A stretch of 61,764 nucleotides of DNA from positions 1-61,764 of the forward strand of contig CANHGW010000013.1 in assembly GCA_947460175.1 (NCBI GenBank), written 5' to 3'. Position 1 is the stretch's first letter, and each line of letters begins with the position of its first letter. Shown here in pieces: positions 41,812 through 50,794 of the stretch. This DNA comes from Bacteroidota bacterium (lineage in GTDB: Bacteria > Bacteroidota > Bacteroidia > Chitinophagales > Chitinophagaceae). The notes beneath the pieces were generated by a model. It saw only the letters and a program-made list of their open reading frames with translations. It was not told where the DNA came from and made no database searches. Position numbers and translations under genes: made by a program.

Positions 41812-41865
41812 TTTATTAAAAATTGTGAAACAAATATAGTAAGCGAACGATATATAAAAGTATAA

Positions 41866-42918
41866 TTAAATTTTAAGTGACAATGCACTTGTAAATGCTG
41901 GGTTTTGATGTGTTAATTGACTTTTTTGCTCAAATAATTTTTGAGATGAATAAAAATACTTGAATTCATTACGCCATAACAAATTTGAAAAAATTTTATA
42001 ATCTGTATTGAGTGATAGTCCTAAAATATTCATGGGTGCATTCGTCCCATTTTGAAGTATTGTTTGCTTCGGATCATTGTAATATTCGCAACGCATTGCA
42101 AATGTTAAGGTTGGTTTTACTTTATACCGTGCAATCAATACGGGAGATAACCAATATTTATTCGATTCTGTTCCTATGTCAAATCCAGCTATGAATCCTA
42201 TTTTAGATGAGAGTGCGTTAATCATATAAAAATTATGGAAGATTCTTACGTCTTTTATGTTATGTGATCGTTCATTTCCAATAAAATTACTATAATTAAA
42301 CGTAACACGATCATTGGGTTGGTAGGTCAATTGCATTCCTAAAGCGGGTGTGGAAGTACCTACTGGTCGTTGTATATGTTGCCATCCATTTAAACCCATG
42401 ATAGAAGCTGTTATGGTTTTATTCGGATTGATATAGGTTAGTTTAATACCAGATTCATAATAAGGAGAATTTTCAGCCAACAAACTACGGGTCAAAGTCC
42501 AACAATCAGCACCAATAGCACTTTCGAAACCTATATGAGATGGGAAAATACCGGCATCTATCCATATATCATGTTTGGTTGACAATTTCATTCCCACATT
42601 TAATTCATATATAAATTGAGCCCAATTAGGTTCTGTTGCTAAATTATACTGTGCATAGTTTCCTATCATAAAAGCGCCTTTTGCTCTTATTCTATCTTTA
42701 TTGTATGATGCTGAAATCAGCGCTAGGTTAATAGCTATTTCATTATGCCGTTTATGATTGTAAATAAAAGACGGCTTCTCATTCGTTTTTGGATTATTAA
42801 AATCATAACTATAATACGTTTCTAAATAGGCATTCAATGCAATCGGATTTTGCCCAACAGAATCATAAATACTGCACAATTGTAATAGAAAAATACAAAA
42901 AAAGAGTCGATACATCAA
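41866..42918 (-). CDS. Outer-membrane beta-barrel porin (BBP2/OmpL-like)
   Basis: A 350-residue secreted protein (signal peptide to about residue 22) with alternating strands and family motifs: LNAYLETYYSYDF at the mature N-terminus, NEIAINLALISASY, IWIDAGIFPSHIGFES and a terminal strand ending in LSLKI. This matches putative beta-barrel porin-2 proteins, about 16 strands, which form outer-membrane channels of unknown solute preference. The gene upstream is divergent. Confidence 0.85.
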   Translation of the reverse strand: MMYRLFFCIFLLQLCSIYDSVGQNPIALNAYLETYYSYDFNNPKTNEKPSFIYNHKRHNEIAINLALISASYNKDRIRAKGAFMIGNYAQYNLATEPNWAQFIYELNVGMKLSTKHDIWIDAGIFPSHIGFESAIGADCWTLTRSLLAENSPYYESGIKLTYINPNKTITASIMGLNGWQHIQRPVGTSTPALGMQLTYQPNDRVTFNYSNFIGNERSHNIKDVRIFHNFYMINALSSKIGFIAGFDIGTESNKYWLSPVLIARYKVKPTLTFAMRCEYYNDPKQTILQNGTNAPMNILGLSLNTDYKIFSNLLWRNEFKYFYSSQKLFEQKSQLTHQNPAFTSALSLKI

Positions 42919-43067
42919 TGACTGTGGAATTTGAACCGCTAAGTTACTATCTACTGATAATTTATTTCAACTAGTAGCTAAATTCTTATTTACCTCGCAA
43001 AATTATATTTCTAAAAATGCATCTATACTTTCAATGAAAATGAAATATCTTGCGCCAAATTTATTGT

Positions 43068-43514
43068 ATGATTCAACGCAAGCAATCCATTTGGTTTTTT
43101 CTGGCAGCACTTATTACTGCAATCACTTTTTTCTTACCTTTCGGTATTAATCAAGTTAGTACCTTAGGTATTAGCACCATTACTGAAACAGATTTAAATG
43201 CCAAATCTCCCATTTTACTGACCATCCTTGTATCAGCGACTACCCTTTTTAGTTTGGTTATTCTATTTTTATATAAAAACAGATCACTGCAAATGAAATT
43301 AACTTGGTTAAATATAATTTTAAACCTTGGTATCACTGCCTATATGTATTATATCACCACCTTAGCAGGCAACAAATTGGCCATAGGCTTGGTGCAAACA
43401 CAACTATATATTGGTCTCCTACTCCCTATCCTTTCTATATTCTTTTTAATCCTTGCATTCAATGGTGTAAAAAGCGATGATAACCTGGTAAAAAGCACCG
43501 ACAGGCTTCGTTAA
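43068..43514 (+). CDS. DUF4293 membrane protein
   Basis: A 148-residue four-helix membrane protein of the DUF4293 family, nearly restricted to Bacteroidota. Signature ends are MIQRKQSIWFFLAAL and the terminal DDNLVKSTDRLR. The function is unknown. The ATG at 43068 is where family homology begins; an upstream TTG at 43050 is rejected. The 68 bp to nuoF carry a near-consensus -7 (GAATTTTG) close to the nuoF start. Confidence 0.9.
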   Translation: MIQRKQSIWFFLAALITAITFFLPFGINQVSTLGISTITETDLNAKSPILLTILVSATTLFSLVILFLYKNRSLQMKLTWLNIILNLGITAYMYYITTLAGNKLAIGLVQTQLYIGLLLPILSIFFLILAFNGVKSDDNLVKSTDRLR

Positions 43515-43582
43515 TGTACTAGAAGCAAAAAGATTTGAAACAAATTTGAAATTTAAAATTATAAGAACGAATTTTGTAGACT

Positions 43583-44938
43583 ATGGGAAGTATCAAATTA
43601 CTATTAGCAAACGACAAAGTAGAAGGAATACGTTATTACGAAGCATATCGTAAAAACGGCGGTTATGCATCTGTAGAGAAAGCCTTGAATAATCTCACAC
43701 CCGATGAAGTAACTGAAGAAGTGAAAAAAAGCGGATTACGTGGTCGTGGTGGTGCTGGATTCCCTACCGGTATGAAATGGAGTTTTTTAGCAAAGCCAGA
43801 AGGCGTTCCACGCTATTTAGTTGTCAATGCCGATGAAAGTGAACCCGGTACATTTAAAGATCGCTACTTGATGGAATTCATTCCTCATTTATTGATTGAA
43901 GGTATGATTGTTGCTTCCTATGCATTAGGAGCTCATGCATCCTATATATACATTCGTGGTGAATATGCTTGGATAGTTGATATACTCGAACAGGCTATTG
44001 CAGAAGCTAAACAAAATGGATGGCTTGGTAAAAATATTTTGGGCAAAGGATATGATCTTGAAATCTATGTTCAACGTGGTGCAGGTGCTTATATATGTGG
44101 CGAGGAAACGGCTTTGATTGAATCATTGGAAGGTAAACGAGGAAACCCTCGTATCAAACCACCATTCCCTGCGGTAAAAGGTGTATGGGGATGCCCTACT
44201 GTGGTCAATAATGTTGAAACAATTGCTGCGGTATGTCCAATTATCAATATGGGTGGAGAAGAATATGCCAAGATAGGTGTGGGTAGAAGTACAGGAACAA
44301 AACTAATTTCGGCTTGTGGCAATATCAACAAACCAGGCGTTTATGAAATTGATATGACCTGCAGTGTAGAAGAATTTATTTACAGTGATGAATATTGTGG
44401 AGGCATACCAAATGGTAAACGATTGAAAGCGTGTATTCCAGGAGGAAGTTCTGTACCGATTGTCCCTGCTAATTTATTACTCAAAACAGCCAAAGGAGAA
44501 ACTCGCTATATGAATTACGAATCACTTTCAGATGGTGGATTTGAAACAGGCACTATGATGGGAAGTGGTGGATTTATTGTATTGGATGAAGATCAATGTG
44601 TGGTAAGACATACCATGACGCTCGCCCATTTTTACAATCATGAAAGTTGTGGACAATGTTCACCATGCCGTGAAGGAACAGGTTGGATGTACAAGATTTT
44701 GAAAAAAATCGAATACGGACAAGGCGAATTAAAAGATATAGAACTACTATGGGATATACAACGTCGTATAGAAGGTAATACCATATGCCCATTAGGCGAT
44801 GCAGCTGCATGGCCTGTAGCAGCCGCTATTCGTCATTTCCGTGACGAATTCGAATGGCATATCACCAACCCTGAGGAAGCACAAAAAAGAAATTTCGGAT
44901 TAGCTCATTATGCCGATGCACGAGAAGCATTGGTTTAA
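43583..44938 (+). CDS. nuoF: NADH-quinone oxidoreductase subunit F
   Basis: NuoF carries the NADH and FMN sites and the N3 4Fe-4S cluster of respiratory complex I, facing the cytosol. The 451-residue product has GRGGAGFPTGMKW (NADH/FMN), ADESEPGTFKDR, RGAGAYICGEETALIESLEG (FMN) and the cluster cysteines in CGQCSPCREG (about 356-362) with a fourth near 402. Complete in length. It stands alone: no nuoE, nuoG or other nuo gene is within the window on either side, so the complex is encoded in several loci or this is an extra copy. Confidence 0.95.
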   Translation: MGSIKLLLANDKVEGIRYYEAYRKNGGYASVEKALNNLTPDEVTEEVKKSGLRGRGGAGFPTGMKWSFLAKPEGVPRYLVVNADESEPGTFKDRYLMEFIPHLLIEGMIVASYALGAHASYIYIRGEYAWIVDILEQAIAEAKQNGWLGKNILGKGYDLEIYVQRGAGAYICGEETALIESLEGKRGNPRIKPPFPAVKGVWGCPTVVNNVETIAAVCPIINMGGEEYAKIGVGRSTGTKLISACGNINKPGVYEIDMTCSVEEFIYSDEYCGGIPNGKRLKACIPGGSSVPIVPANLLLKTAKGETRYMNYESLSDGGFETGTMMGSGGFIVLDEDQCVVRHTMTLAHFYNHESCGQCSPCREGTGWMYKILKKIEYGQGELKDIELLWDIQRRIEGNTICPLGDAAAWPVAAAIRHFRDEFEWHITNPEEAQKRNFGLAHYADAREALV

Positions 44939-45100
44939 ATTTTTTAAATAGCAAAATACACTTTTAAATAAGGAGCTTAAAAAAGTCAACATAAAGAACG
45001 CTACTATTATTAAATCGTACAAGTTGCATAACTAACACTACTCGATTTTTTTCATTTTTTATACTTGAAAAAAATCAATACGATTCAATAAATAGACTCT

Positions 45101-46798
45101 ATGCGTAAAATTATTTTACTGTCAGGAATTATGTTAATGTGCTTACAATCTATTGCACAATACAATTTTTATTATGGCAATATTCATTCACATACTGAAT
45201 ATTCAGATGGGAATAAAGATAGTGTTGCAAGCGGTGTCAATAATCCTGGCGAAAGTTTTGCATATGCCAAAGGAAGCTACCATATTGACTTTTGGGGAAT
45301 ATCTGAACACAATCATTTTACAGCAACAAATAATCCCGGCATGTTACTTTCGCGCTATGCAGAAGGTTTGTATCAGGCCGATACGTCAAATCAAAACGGT
45401 ACATTCGTAGCTATGTATGGGATGGAATTTGGAACTATTTCACAAGGCGGCCATATTATCATTTATAATTCACCAGGACTTATAGGATGGGAAACGATTG
45501 CATCAAATCCCAATTACAATACGTATTGCCCATTGAACAATTTTCCTGTTTTATGGAATATTGTCAACTCCATTCCGAATGCATTCTGTACGATGGCACA
45601 TCCACAACTCAATGATTATGGAAATATCCTGGATGGTGCAGCTTTTAGTACATCAGCCGATAGTTGTATCGTAGGCACTGCTATTCGCAGTGGTAGTGCA
45701 TTTTCAACTACGACCGATTATACCGATTTCCCTGCTTTATCCTATGAAACAGAATATAAAAAAGCATTATCCAAAGGCTATCATGTAAGCCCTAGTATCG
45801 ATCACGATAATCATTATACAACCTTTGGTCGTACCAACAAAACAAGAACAGTCGTACTATCCAATGCATTGAATCGAGATAGCATTATTGACGCTTATAA
45901 ACATAGACGATTTTATGCCTCAGATGATTGGAATGCCCAAGTAAACTACCAACTAAATGGCAACTATATGGGAAGTATAATCAATACGACTTCGAACTCG
46001 AATATTAATATTGTAGTTACCGATGCCGATGTAGCAGAAACCGTTTCTTCAATTGCAGTCTATTATGGAATACCTGGTAGCGGATTATTTCCAACTATTT
46101 TAACTTCCAATACCCTTAGCAATTCTTTGAACTACACACATGTAACAGCCGACAATTCAACTTATTATTACTATGCTAAAATAATACAATCCGATGGTGA
46201 TATTATATGGACTGCACCCATTTGGATATACCGGACACCAATTATATTACCATATAGTATAGTTTCTTTCACAGCTCAAACAATCAATGAAAACATTGCC
46301 CTCGATTGGACACTCACACACAATGAACTGATCGATGAAATCGCACTTGAACATTCTAAAAATGGAACTACATTTGAAACCATCTATACAACCTTTGCAG
46401 AATGTTGTGACACCATAGAAAAAAACTATTCCTATACTGATATAAATCCAACTGATGGCATTCATTTTTATCGATTGAAATTAAAAGATATAGAAGGAAA
46501 AATTCAATATTCATCCACACAAAGTGCAATCATTGAAGGAAAAAAACAATTGTACAATTTGTATCCAAATCCTGCGAGTAATCAATTAAATCTTGCATAT
46601 CAAGCCAATACAGAAACACGAGCCATAGTAAAAATATACAATGCCGATGGCAGAGAAATTCTGTTTCAAAACTGTCAATTATATACTGGCGAGAATAAAT
46701 TGATGATTGATATTACATCCTTGGCAAAAGGCATTTACTACATCGTATTACAAAAACAAGATGTTCGATTGGTAGATACTCAATTTATAAAATTGTAA
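45101..46798 (+). CDS. Type IX-secreted PHP-type metallohydrolase (CehA/McbA-like)
   Basis: A 565-residue protein: signal peptide to Ala19-Gln20, PHP-type domain with NIHSHTEYSDG (His29, His31, Asp36), SEHNHF, a mid-region His (TMAHPQLNDYG) and SIDHDNHY, typical of CehA/McbA-type metallophosphoesterases, then an Ig/fibronectin-like region and a C-terminal sorting domain from LYPNPASNQLNLAY to the end. The family includes phosphodiesterase-like enzymes of uncertain substrate. The sorting domain implies export across the outer membrane. A weak 11-bp inverted repeat lies upstream (45044-45076). The 160-bp spacer before it holds no other feature I can name. Confidence 0.87.
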   Translation: MRKIILLSGIMLMCLQSIAQYNFYYGNIHSHTEYSDGNKDSVASGVNNPGESFAYAKGSYHIDFWGISEHNHFTATNNPGMLLSRYAEGLYQADTSNQNGTFVAMYGMEFGTISQGGHIIIYNSPGLIGWETIASNPNYNTYCPLNNFPVLWNIVNSIPNAFCTMAHPQLNDYGNILDGAAFSTSADSCIVGTAIRSGSAFSTTTDYTDFPALSYETEYKKALSKGYHVSPSIDHDNHYTTFGRTNKTRTVVLSNALNRDSIIDAYKHRRFYASDDWNAQVNYQLNGNYMGSIINTTSNSNINIVVTDADVAETVSSIAVYYGIPGSGLFPTILTSNTLSNSLNYTHVTADNSTYYYYAKIIQSDGDIIWTAPIWIYRTPIILPYSIVSFTAQTINENIALDWTLTHNELIDEIALEHSKNGTTFETIYTTFAECCDTIEKNYSYTDINPTDGIHFYRLKLKDIEGKIQYSSTQSAIIEGKKQLYNLYPNPASNQLNLAYQANTETRAIVKIYNADGREILFQNCQLYTGENKLMIDITSLAKGIYYIVLQKQDVRLVDTQFIKL

Positions 46799-46881
46799 CA
46801 TCAGTTCAATCCACAAACTCTTATAGAAAGTATTTAATAGTACGATTACTTAGTATTAACTTTGTTTAAAATCAATAGACT

Positions 46882-47046
46882 ATGTTACGTCTCATTTTAC
46901 CCGTTGCGTTCATCATCCTTTTTATAGGATGGATTCTATATCATACAGTGATTCGCAAGGATTTAAAGAAAAATCTAAACACCTTTTATCTAGGACTTTT
47001 TTTCACATTTACATGGGTTATCCTTTACGCTTTATTACTTCGATAA
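46882..47046 (+). CDS. 54-residue two-helix membrane protein
   Basis: A short frame (ATG 46882, TAA 47044-47046) encodes two membrane helices (LILPVAFIILFIGWILYHTVI and FYLGLFFTFTWVILYALLL) joined by a basic loop (RKDLKKNLN). The sequence pattern and hydrophobic regularity make translation likely, and small two-helix proteins like this are common in Bacteroidota. No known function. It lies 83 bp after the PHP gene and is convergent with the carboxylase gene. Confidence 0.68.
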   Translation: MLRLILPVAFIILFIGWILYHTVIRKDLKKNLNTFYLGLFFTFTWVILYALLLR

Positions 47047-47072
47047 AGCTTACGAAAGATGAATGACCTTAT

Positions 47073-48713
47073 TTATACCTGAAACACACCTACATTCATT
47101 TCTTTCTCTATGGGTGCATGATTTGCGGCATGTATACCTTCCGAAATCACTTTACGCGTTTCAATTGGATCAATGATAGCATCTACCCACAGGCGAGCGG
47201 CTGCATAGTATGAGGTTGTTTGTTCGGTGTATTTGGCAATGATTTTATCCAGCATTTCTTTTTCATCTTCAGGAGTAATGACTTCTCCTCTCGATTTCAA
47301 GGCTGCTACTTGTATTTGCAACAATACTTTGGCTGCTTGCTCCCCACCCATTACAGCGATCTTGCCATTGGGCCATGCATATATAAATCGTGGATCATAG
47401 GCCTTGCCACACATTGCATAGTTTCCTGCTCCATATGAATTACCTATGATGATGGTAATCTTTGGCACTACCGAATTCGATACAGCATTCACAAGCTTAG
47501 CACCATCTTTGATGATACCACTGTGTTCACTTCGACTCCCTACCATAAATCCAGTTACATCTTGTAAGAAAACCAACGGGATTTTTTTCTGATTACAATT
47601 CATGATAAATCGAGCCGCTTTATCAGCACTATCATTGTAGATAACACCACCGAGTTGCATTTCGTTTTTACCACTTTTTACTATTTTACGTTGATTGGCT
47701 ACGATACCTACAGCCCATCCATCTACACGACCATAGCCACATACGATGGTCTTACCATAATCTTTTTTAAACTCATCAAACTCCGAGTTATCGACAATAC
47801 GTTCGATTACCTCTACTACATCATACTGCTTCGAATTGTCGGGTGAAAGGAAACCATAGATTTCATTCATATCCTTCATGGGCAATTGTGGTTTCACACG
47901 ATCAAAACCAGCTTTATCATAGCTCCCTATTTTATCGACTATGCGCTTGATTTGATCAAGGCATTCTTTTTCAGTTTTAAATTTATAATCAGCTATACCA
48001 CTTATTTCGGTATGCGTAACCGCACCACCCAAGGTTTGAATATCTACATTTTCACCGATAGCAGCTTTGGCTAGGTATGGCCCTGCCAAAAAGATAGAGC
48101 CTTGCTCTTCTACCATCAGCGTCTCATCACTCATGATAGGTAAGTAAGCACCACCTGCCACACAACTCCCCATCACGGCAGCTATTTGGGTAATGCCCAT
48201 ACTACTCATACGTGCATTGTTGCGAAATATGCGACCAAAATGTTCCTTATCTGGAAATATCTCATCCTGCATAGGCAGGTACACGCCAGCACTATCCACT
48301 AAGTATATAATAGGCAATTTATTTTCAATAGACATTTCCTGCAAACGCAGATTCTTTTTACCCGTAATCGGAAACCAAGCACCCGCTTTCACTGTTTGAT
48401 CATTGGCTACAATAATGCATTGACGGCCTTTGATATACCCCAGCCCTGCTACAGTACCACCTGCAGGACAACCACCATGTTCTGCATACATTTCATAACC
48501 TGCAAAAGCCATCATTTCAATAAACTCCGATTTTTTATCAATCAAGTAATCGATACGCTCACGAGGCGTCATCTTACCTTTTTCATGTTGCTTGGCAATA
48601 GCTTTCGCACCACCACCCTTTTCTATTATGGCAAGTTTCTTCTTCATGTCGCTTACCGCGAGCTTCATACCATCTTCATTCTTGTTAAATTCCAAATTGA
48701 TTTTTTTCGACAT
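47073..48713 (-). CDS. Acyl-CoA carboxylase carboxyltransferase subunit (methylcrotonyl-CoA type)
   Basis: Transfers carboxyl from biotin to an acyl-CoA. The 546-residue product (start at the ATG at 48713; an upstream ATG at 48767 would add 18 residues outside the family) has the two crotonase-like domains, with GGTVAGLGYIKGR, the oxyanion-hole regions (MGSCVAGGAYLPIMSDE and GNSYGAGNYAMCGKAYDPRF) and the methylcrotonyl-CoA-type segment LPMQDEIFPDKEHFGRIF. Methylcrotonyl-CoA (leucine degradation) is therefore the most likely substrate; propionyl- or geranyl-CoA remain possible. The biotin-carboxylase/carrier subunit gene is not in this window. Confidence 0.9.
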   Translation of the reverse strand: MSKKINLEFNKNEDGMKLAVSDMKKKLAIIEKGGGAKAIAKQHEKGKMTPRERIDYLIDKKSEFIEMMAFAGYEMYAEHGGCPAGGTVAGLGYIKGRQCIIVANDQTVKAGAWFPITGKKNLRLQEMSIENKLPIIYLVDSAGVYLPMQDEIFPDKEHFGRIFRNNARMSSMGITQIAAVMGSCVAGGAYLPIMSDETLMVEEQGSIFLAGPYLAKAAIGENVDIQTLGGAVTHTEISGIADYKFKTEKECLDQIKRIVDKIGSYDKAGFDRVKPQLPMKDMNEIYGFLSPDNSKQYDVVEVIERIVDNSEFDEFKKDYGKTIVCGYGRVDGWAVGIVANQRKIVKSGKNEMQLGGVIYNDSADKAARFIMNCNQKKIPLVFLQDVTGFMVGSRSEHSGIIKDGAKLVNAVSNSVVPKITIIIGNSYGAGNYAMCGKAYDPRFIYAWPNGKIAVMGGEQAAKVLLQIQVAALKSRGEVITPEDEKEMLDKIIAKYTEQTTSYYAAARLWVDAIIDPIETRKVISEGIHAANHAPIEKEMNVGVFQV

Positions 48714-49186
48714 AGTTGCGTTTATCTTGTAGAACGCAAAGAAAGAGTGTTTTGCACAGATAGTCAAGAAAAATAGTCGATCAGTTTAAAGAACCTTCAT
48801 TAAATTCTCTACATAATTTCAATAAATTGCTGGAGCCCAGCTTCACCACTTGAGTGAAACCACTTCTCGCTATCCGTGGCGCATGGCGCTCACTGCTATC
48901 AAGGCTAAACATCGGGGGCATATTCTATATTGAGCTGATGGAATGCAGCAAAATGCTATTTTCATTGGTTTGTAGCTGAAAGCGACAGAATTGGGCTATG
49001 AAGTGAAGGAGGCTTGATAGAATGGGCACCTTTTGGAACACTTTTTTAGTTGGAATACCAGCATCGGATACAGAGGATCCTGAAAGAAATTGGGATGAAT
49101 TCTATATAGGTAGATTTGCGAAAGGAATGTATTATCTTCGATGTGGGAATTAGGTGGTGAAAGTAATAATCGAATGATAAACTATA
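48714..49186. other. Intergenic stretch without a supported gene, GC-rich repeat-like block
   Basis: About 470 bp lie between the carboxylase start and the DUF1801 remnant. The segment 48830-48920 is far more GC-rich than its surroundings and includes an imperfect hairpin (GTGGCGC at 48876-48882 pairing with GCGC-T-CAC). A 43-codon frame at 49022-49153 ends in FYIGRFAKGMYYLRCGN, which resembles the end of a type IX sorting domain (AKGxYYLR) and may be a decayed gene tail. I see no complete gene, no RNA gene and no promoter. Dispersed repeat or gene remnants are the best guess. Confidence 0.5.
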
Positions 49187-49649
49187 ATGAAATTAAATAC
49201 AACAATAACATTTGCAATAATGAACATTTCGTGCAGCGAGCCGCGGAGTCCCCGAGGCGGGAGACTCCTCGGGGACTGAAGTATACAATCTGTCACAAGA
49301 TGAAGTAGATATTTGCAATTTGTTGGCTACTTTAATTGACAATAACTTGATAAATTCTGAAAATAAAATTTGGCATGCTCATCCTGTTTGGTTTTTAGAT
49401 GGAAACCCAATAGTAGGATACAGCAAACAGAAGAAAGGCATTCGATTAATGTTTTGGAGTGGTGCTGATTTTGAAGAAGAAAATTTAAGTGTTAGAGATG
49501 GGAAATTTAAAGATGCCTCCATTTTCTATAATTCAATAAATGAGATTAACCCAATTGATATAAAAAGATGGCTTGAAAAGTCAGCACAAATACAATGGGA
49601 TTATAAAAACATCATCAAACGTAAAGGCAAACTAGAACGACTAAAATAA
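49187..49649 (+). pseudogene. DUF1801 protein gene, N-terminus broken by a GC-rich palindrome
   Basis: The intact part reads from at least 49278 to 49649 and encodes LSQDEVDICNLLATLI, then IWHAHPVWFLDGNPIVGY and LMFWSGADFEEE, the pattern of DUF1801 (YdhG-like) proteins. It has no in-frame ATG before the conserved domain. A plausible original start, ATG at 49187 (MKLNTTITFAIMNI), is in another frame and runs into a stop (TGA 49277-49279) directly after the palindrome; an insertion of 3n+1 bp would explain this. Translation from TTG at 49320 could still give a 109-residue protein, so loss of function is likely but not certain. DUF1801 proteins have no settled function. A VOC gene follows after 10 bp. 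Confidence 0.6.
49231..49277. repeat. Short GC-rich palindromic element
   Basis: About 47 bp of about 75% GC in a region of about 35%. The core is an 11-bp perfect inverted repeat, AGTCCCCGAGG (49247-49257) and CCTCGGGGACT (49267-49277), around a 9-nt loop, preceded by GCAGCGAGCCGCGG. Its composition, compact size and place inside an otherwise recognisable gene suggest a REP/MITE-like insertion. Boundaries and target duplication cannot be set without other copies. Confidence 0.55.
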
Positions 49650-49659
49650 AAATAAAATT

Positions 49660-50085
49660 ATGGCACAAATCAATCCTTACATTAACTTCAATGGGAATGC
49701 TGAAGAGGCATTCAATTTTTACAAATCGGTATTTGGTGGTGAGTTTTCACAAATTACTCGTTTCAAAGAATTGTCAAGTCCTGAATTTCCAATAGATGAA
49801 AAAGAGGCAAATAAAATAATGATGATTGTATTACCAATAGGTAATAATGTATTGATGGCTAATGACGTTCCTGAAATTATGGGGAAAGTAAATGAAAACG
49901 AAAACAGAAGTAAAATATCTATAAAAGCAGAAAACAAAGAAGAAGCAGACAAATTATTCAATGGACTTTCAGAAGGCGGTCAAGTTGAAATGCCTATTGC
50001 TGATAGTCCGTGGGGTAATTACTTTGGAATGTTTAGAGATAAATATGGTATCGAATGGACTGTAGAATATGATCCAACTAAATAA
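49660..50085 (+). CDS. VOC-family protein (PhnB/glyoxalase-like)
   Basis: A 141-residue protein of the vicinal oxygen chelate superfamily, opening INPYINFNGNAEEAFNFYKSVFGGEF, the PhnB-type signature, and ending WGNYFGMFRDKYGIEWTVEYDPTK. Such proteins are metal-dependent or antibiotic-binding with varied roles; the actual activity is unknown. It lies 10 bp after the broken DUF1801 gene, an association often seen in Bacteroidota stress-type clusters. Confidence 0.88.
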   Translation: MAQINPYINFNGNAEEAFNFYKSVFGGEFSQITRFKELSSPEFPIDEKEANKIMMIVLPIGNNVLMANDVPEIMGKVNENENRSKISIKAENKEEADKLFNGLSEGGQVEMPIADSPWGNYFGMFRDKYGIEWTVEYDPTK

Positions 50086-50252
50086 ATTATTCATGCAGAA
50101 ATGAGCTGTTAAATAATAATCTATTATTCAGCACTTTTATTCCAAATGAGTATTATGATAACATAAAATCTTATAGATTACATTAGCCATATAGATTGCA
50201 GATACCTAAAATAAATGATACTATTAAATGAGTATTATCAAATAATTCTAGA

Positions 50253-50283
50253 TTTGATATTAAAATTCTCAAATGTATATTTA
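50253..50283 (+). promoter_or_regulatory. Promoter of the second VOC gene
   Basis: TTTG (50253-50256) is followed after 19 bp by TATATTTA (50276-50283), one mismatch from TAnnTTTG. It gives a leader of about 13 nt before the ATG at 50302. Confidence 0.5.
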
Positions 50284-50301
50284 CTAAAATAATATTAAAA
50301 A

Positions 50302-50739
50302 ATGAGTCAACAATCTTTAGAAAATGAATTACCAAGCAATTCTACAAATTCTCAACCAAAAGTAACTGGCGTTGGCGGAATATTCTTTTTTTCTGAAAAC
50401 CCTAAAGAAACCAATGAATGGTATCGAAATAATTTAGGAATTGAAAGCAATGAATATGGTGCTAGTTTTGAATCTAGAAACATAAATAAGCCTGAAGAAA
50501 TTAATACCCTTCAATGGAGTCTGTTTAAAAAAGGAAGTGATTATTTTGCCCCTTCTTCGAAAGAATTTATGATTAATTATCGTGTTCAACATATTGAGGA
50601 ATTAGTTCATAAACTCAACGAAAATGGAGTTACCATTTTAGACAATATTGAAACATATGATTATGGGAAATTTGTACACATTCTTGACAATGATGGTAAT
50701 AAAATAGAACTATGGGAACCTATTGATTCTTCTAAATAA
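50302..50739 (+). CDS. VOC-family protein (glyoxalase/bleomycin resistance-like)
   Basis: A 145-residue VOC protein with VGGIFFFSENPKETNEWYRNNLG near the start and FVHILDNDGNKIELWEP at the end, the two paired metal-ligand regions of the fold. About 25 N-terminal residues are polar and disordered-looking. Likely cytosolic. The substrate is unknown. The 217-bp gap before it holds a promoter and a 13-bp direct repeat (50144-50156 and 50226-50238) but nothing else I can name. Confidence 0.85.
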   Translation: MSQQSLENELPSNSTNSQPKVTGVGGIFFFSENPKETNEWYRNNLGIESNEYGASFESRNINKPEEINTLQWSLFKKGSDYFAPSSKEFMINYRVQHIEELVHKLNENGVTILDNIETYDYGKFVHILDNDGNKIELWEPIDSSK

Positions 50740-50794
50740 GGTATACTTTATTGACAATAAAAAACAACATTATACTAAAATATAATTTATCAAT

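Noticed and set aside
45044-45076. 11-bp inverted repeat GATTTTTTTCA / TGAAAAAAATC as a nuoF terminator
   Set aside because: It lies over 100 bp after nuoF, is pure A/T apart from its ends and is likely to be a chance consequence of A/T runs.
48396-48776. 126-codon frame antisense to the carboxylase gene start
   Set aside because: Fully inside a certain gene on the other strand, no family resemblance.
50144-50238. 13-bp direct repeat (AAATGAGTATTAT twice, 82 bp apart)
   Set aside because: Short and AT-rich; chance is likely, and no other copy or boundary signature supports a mobile element or attachment site.
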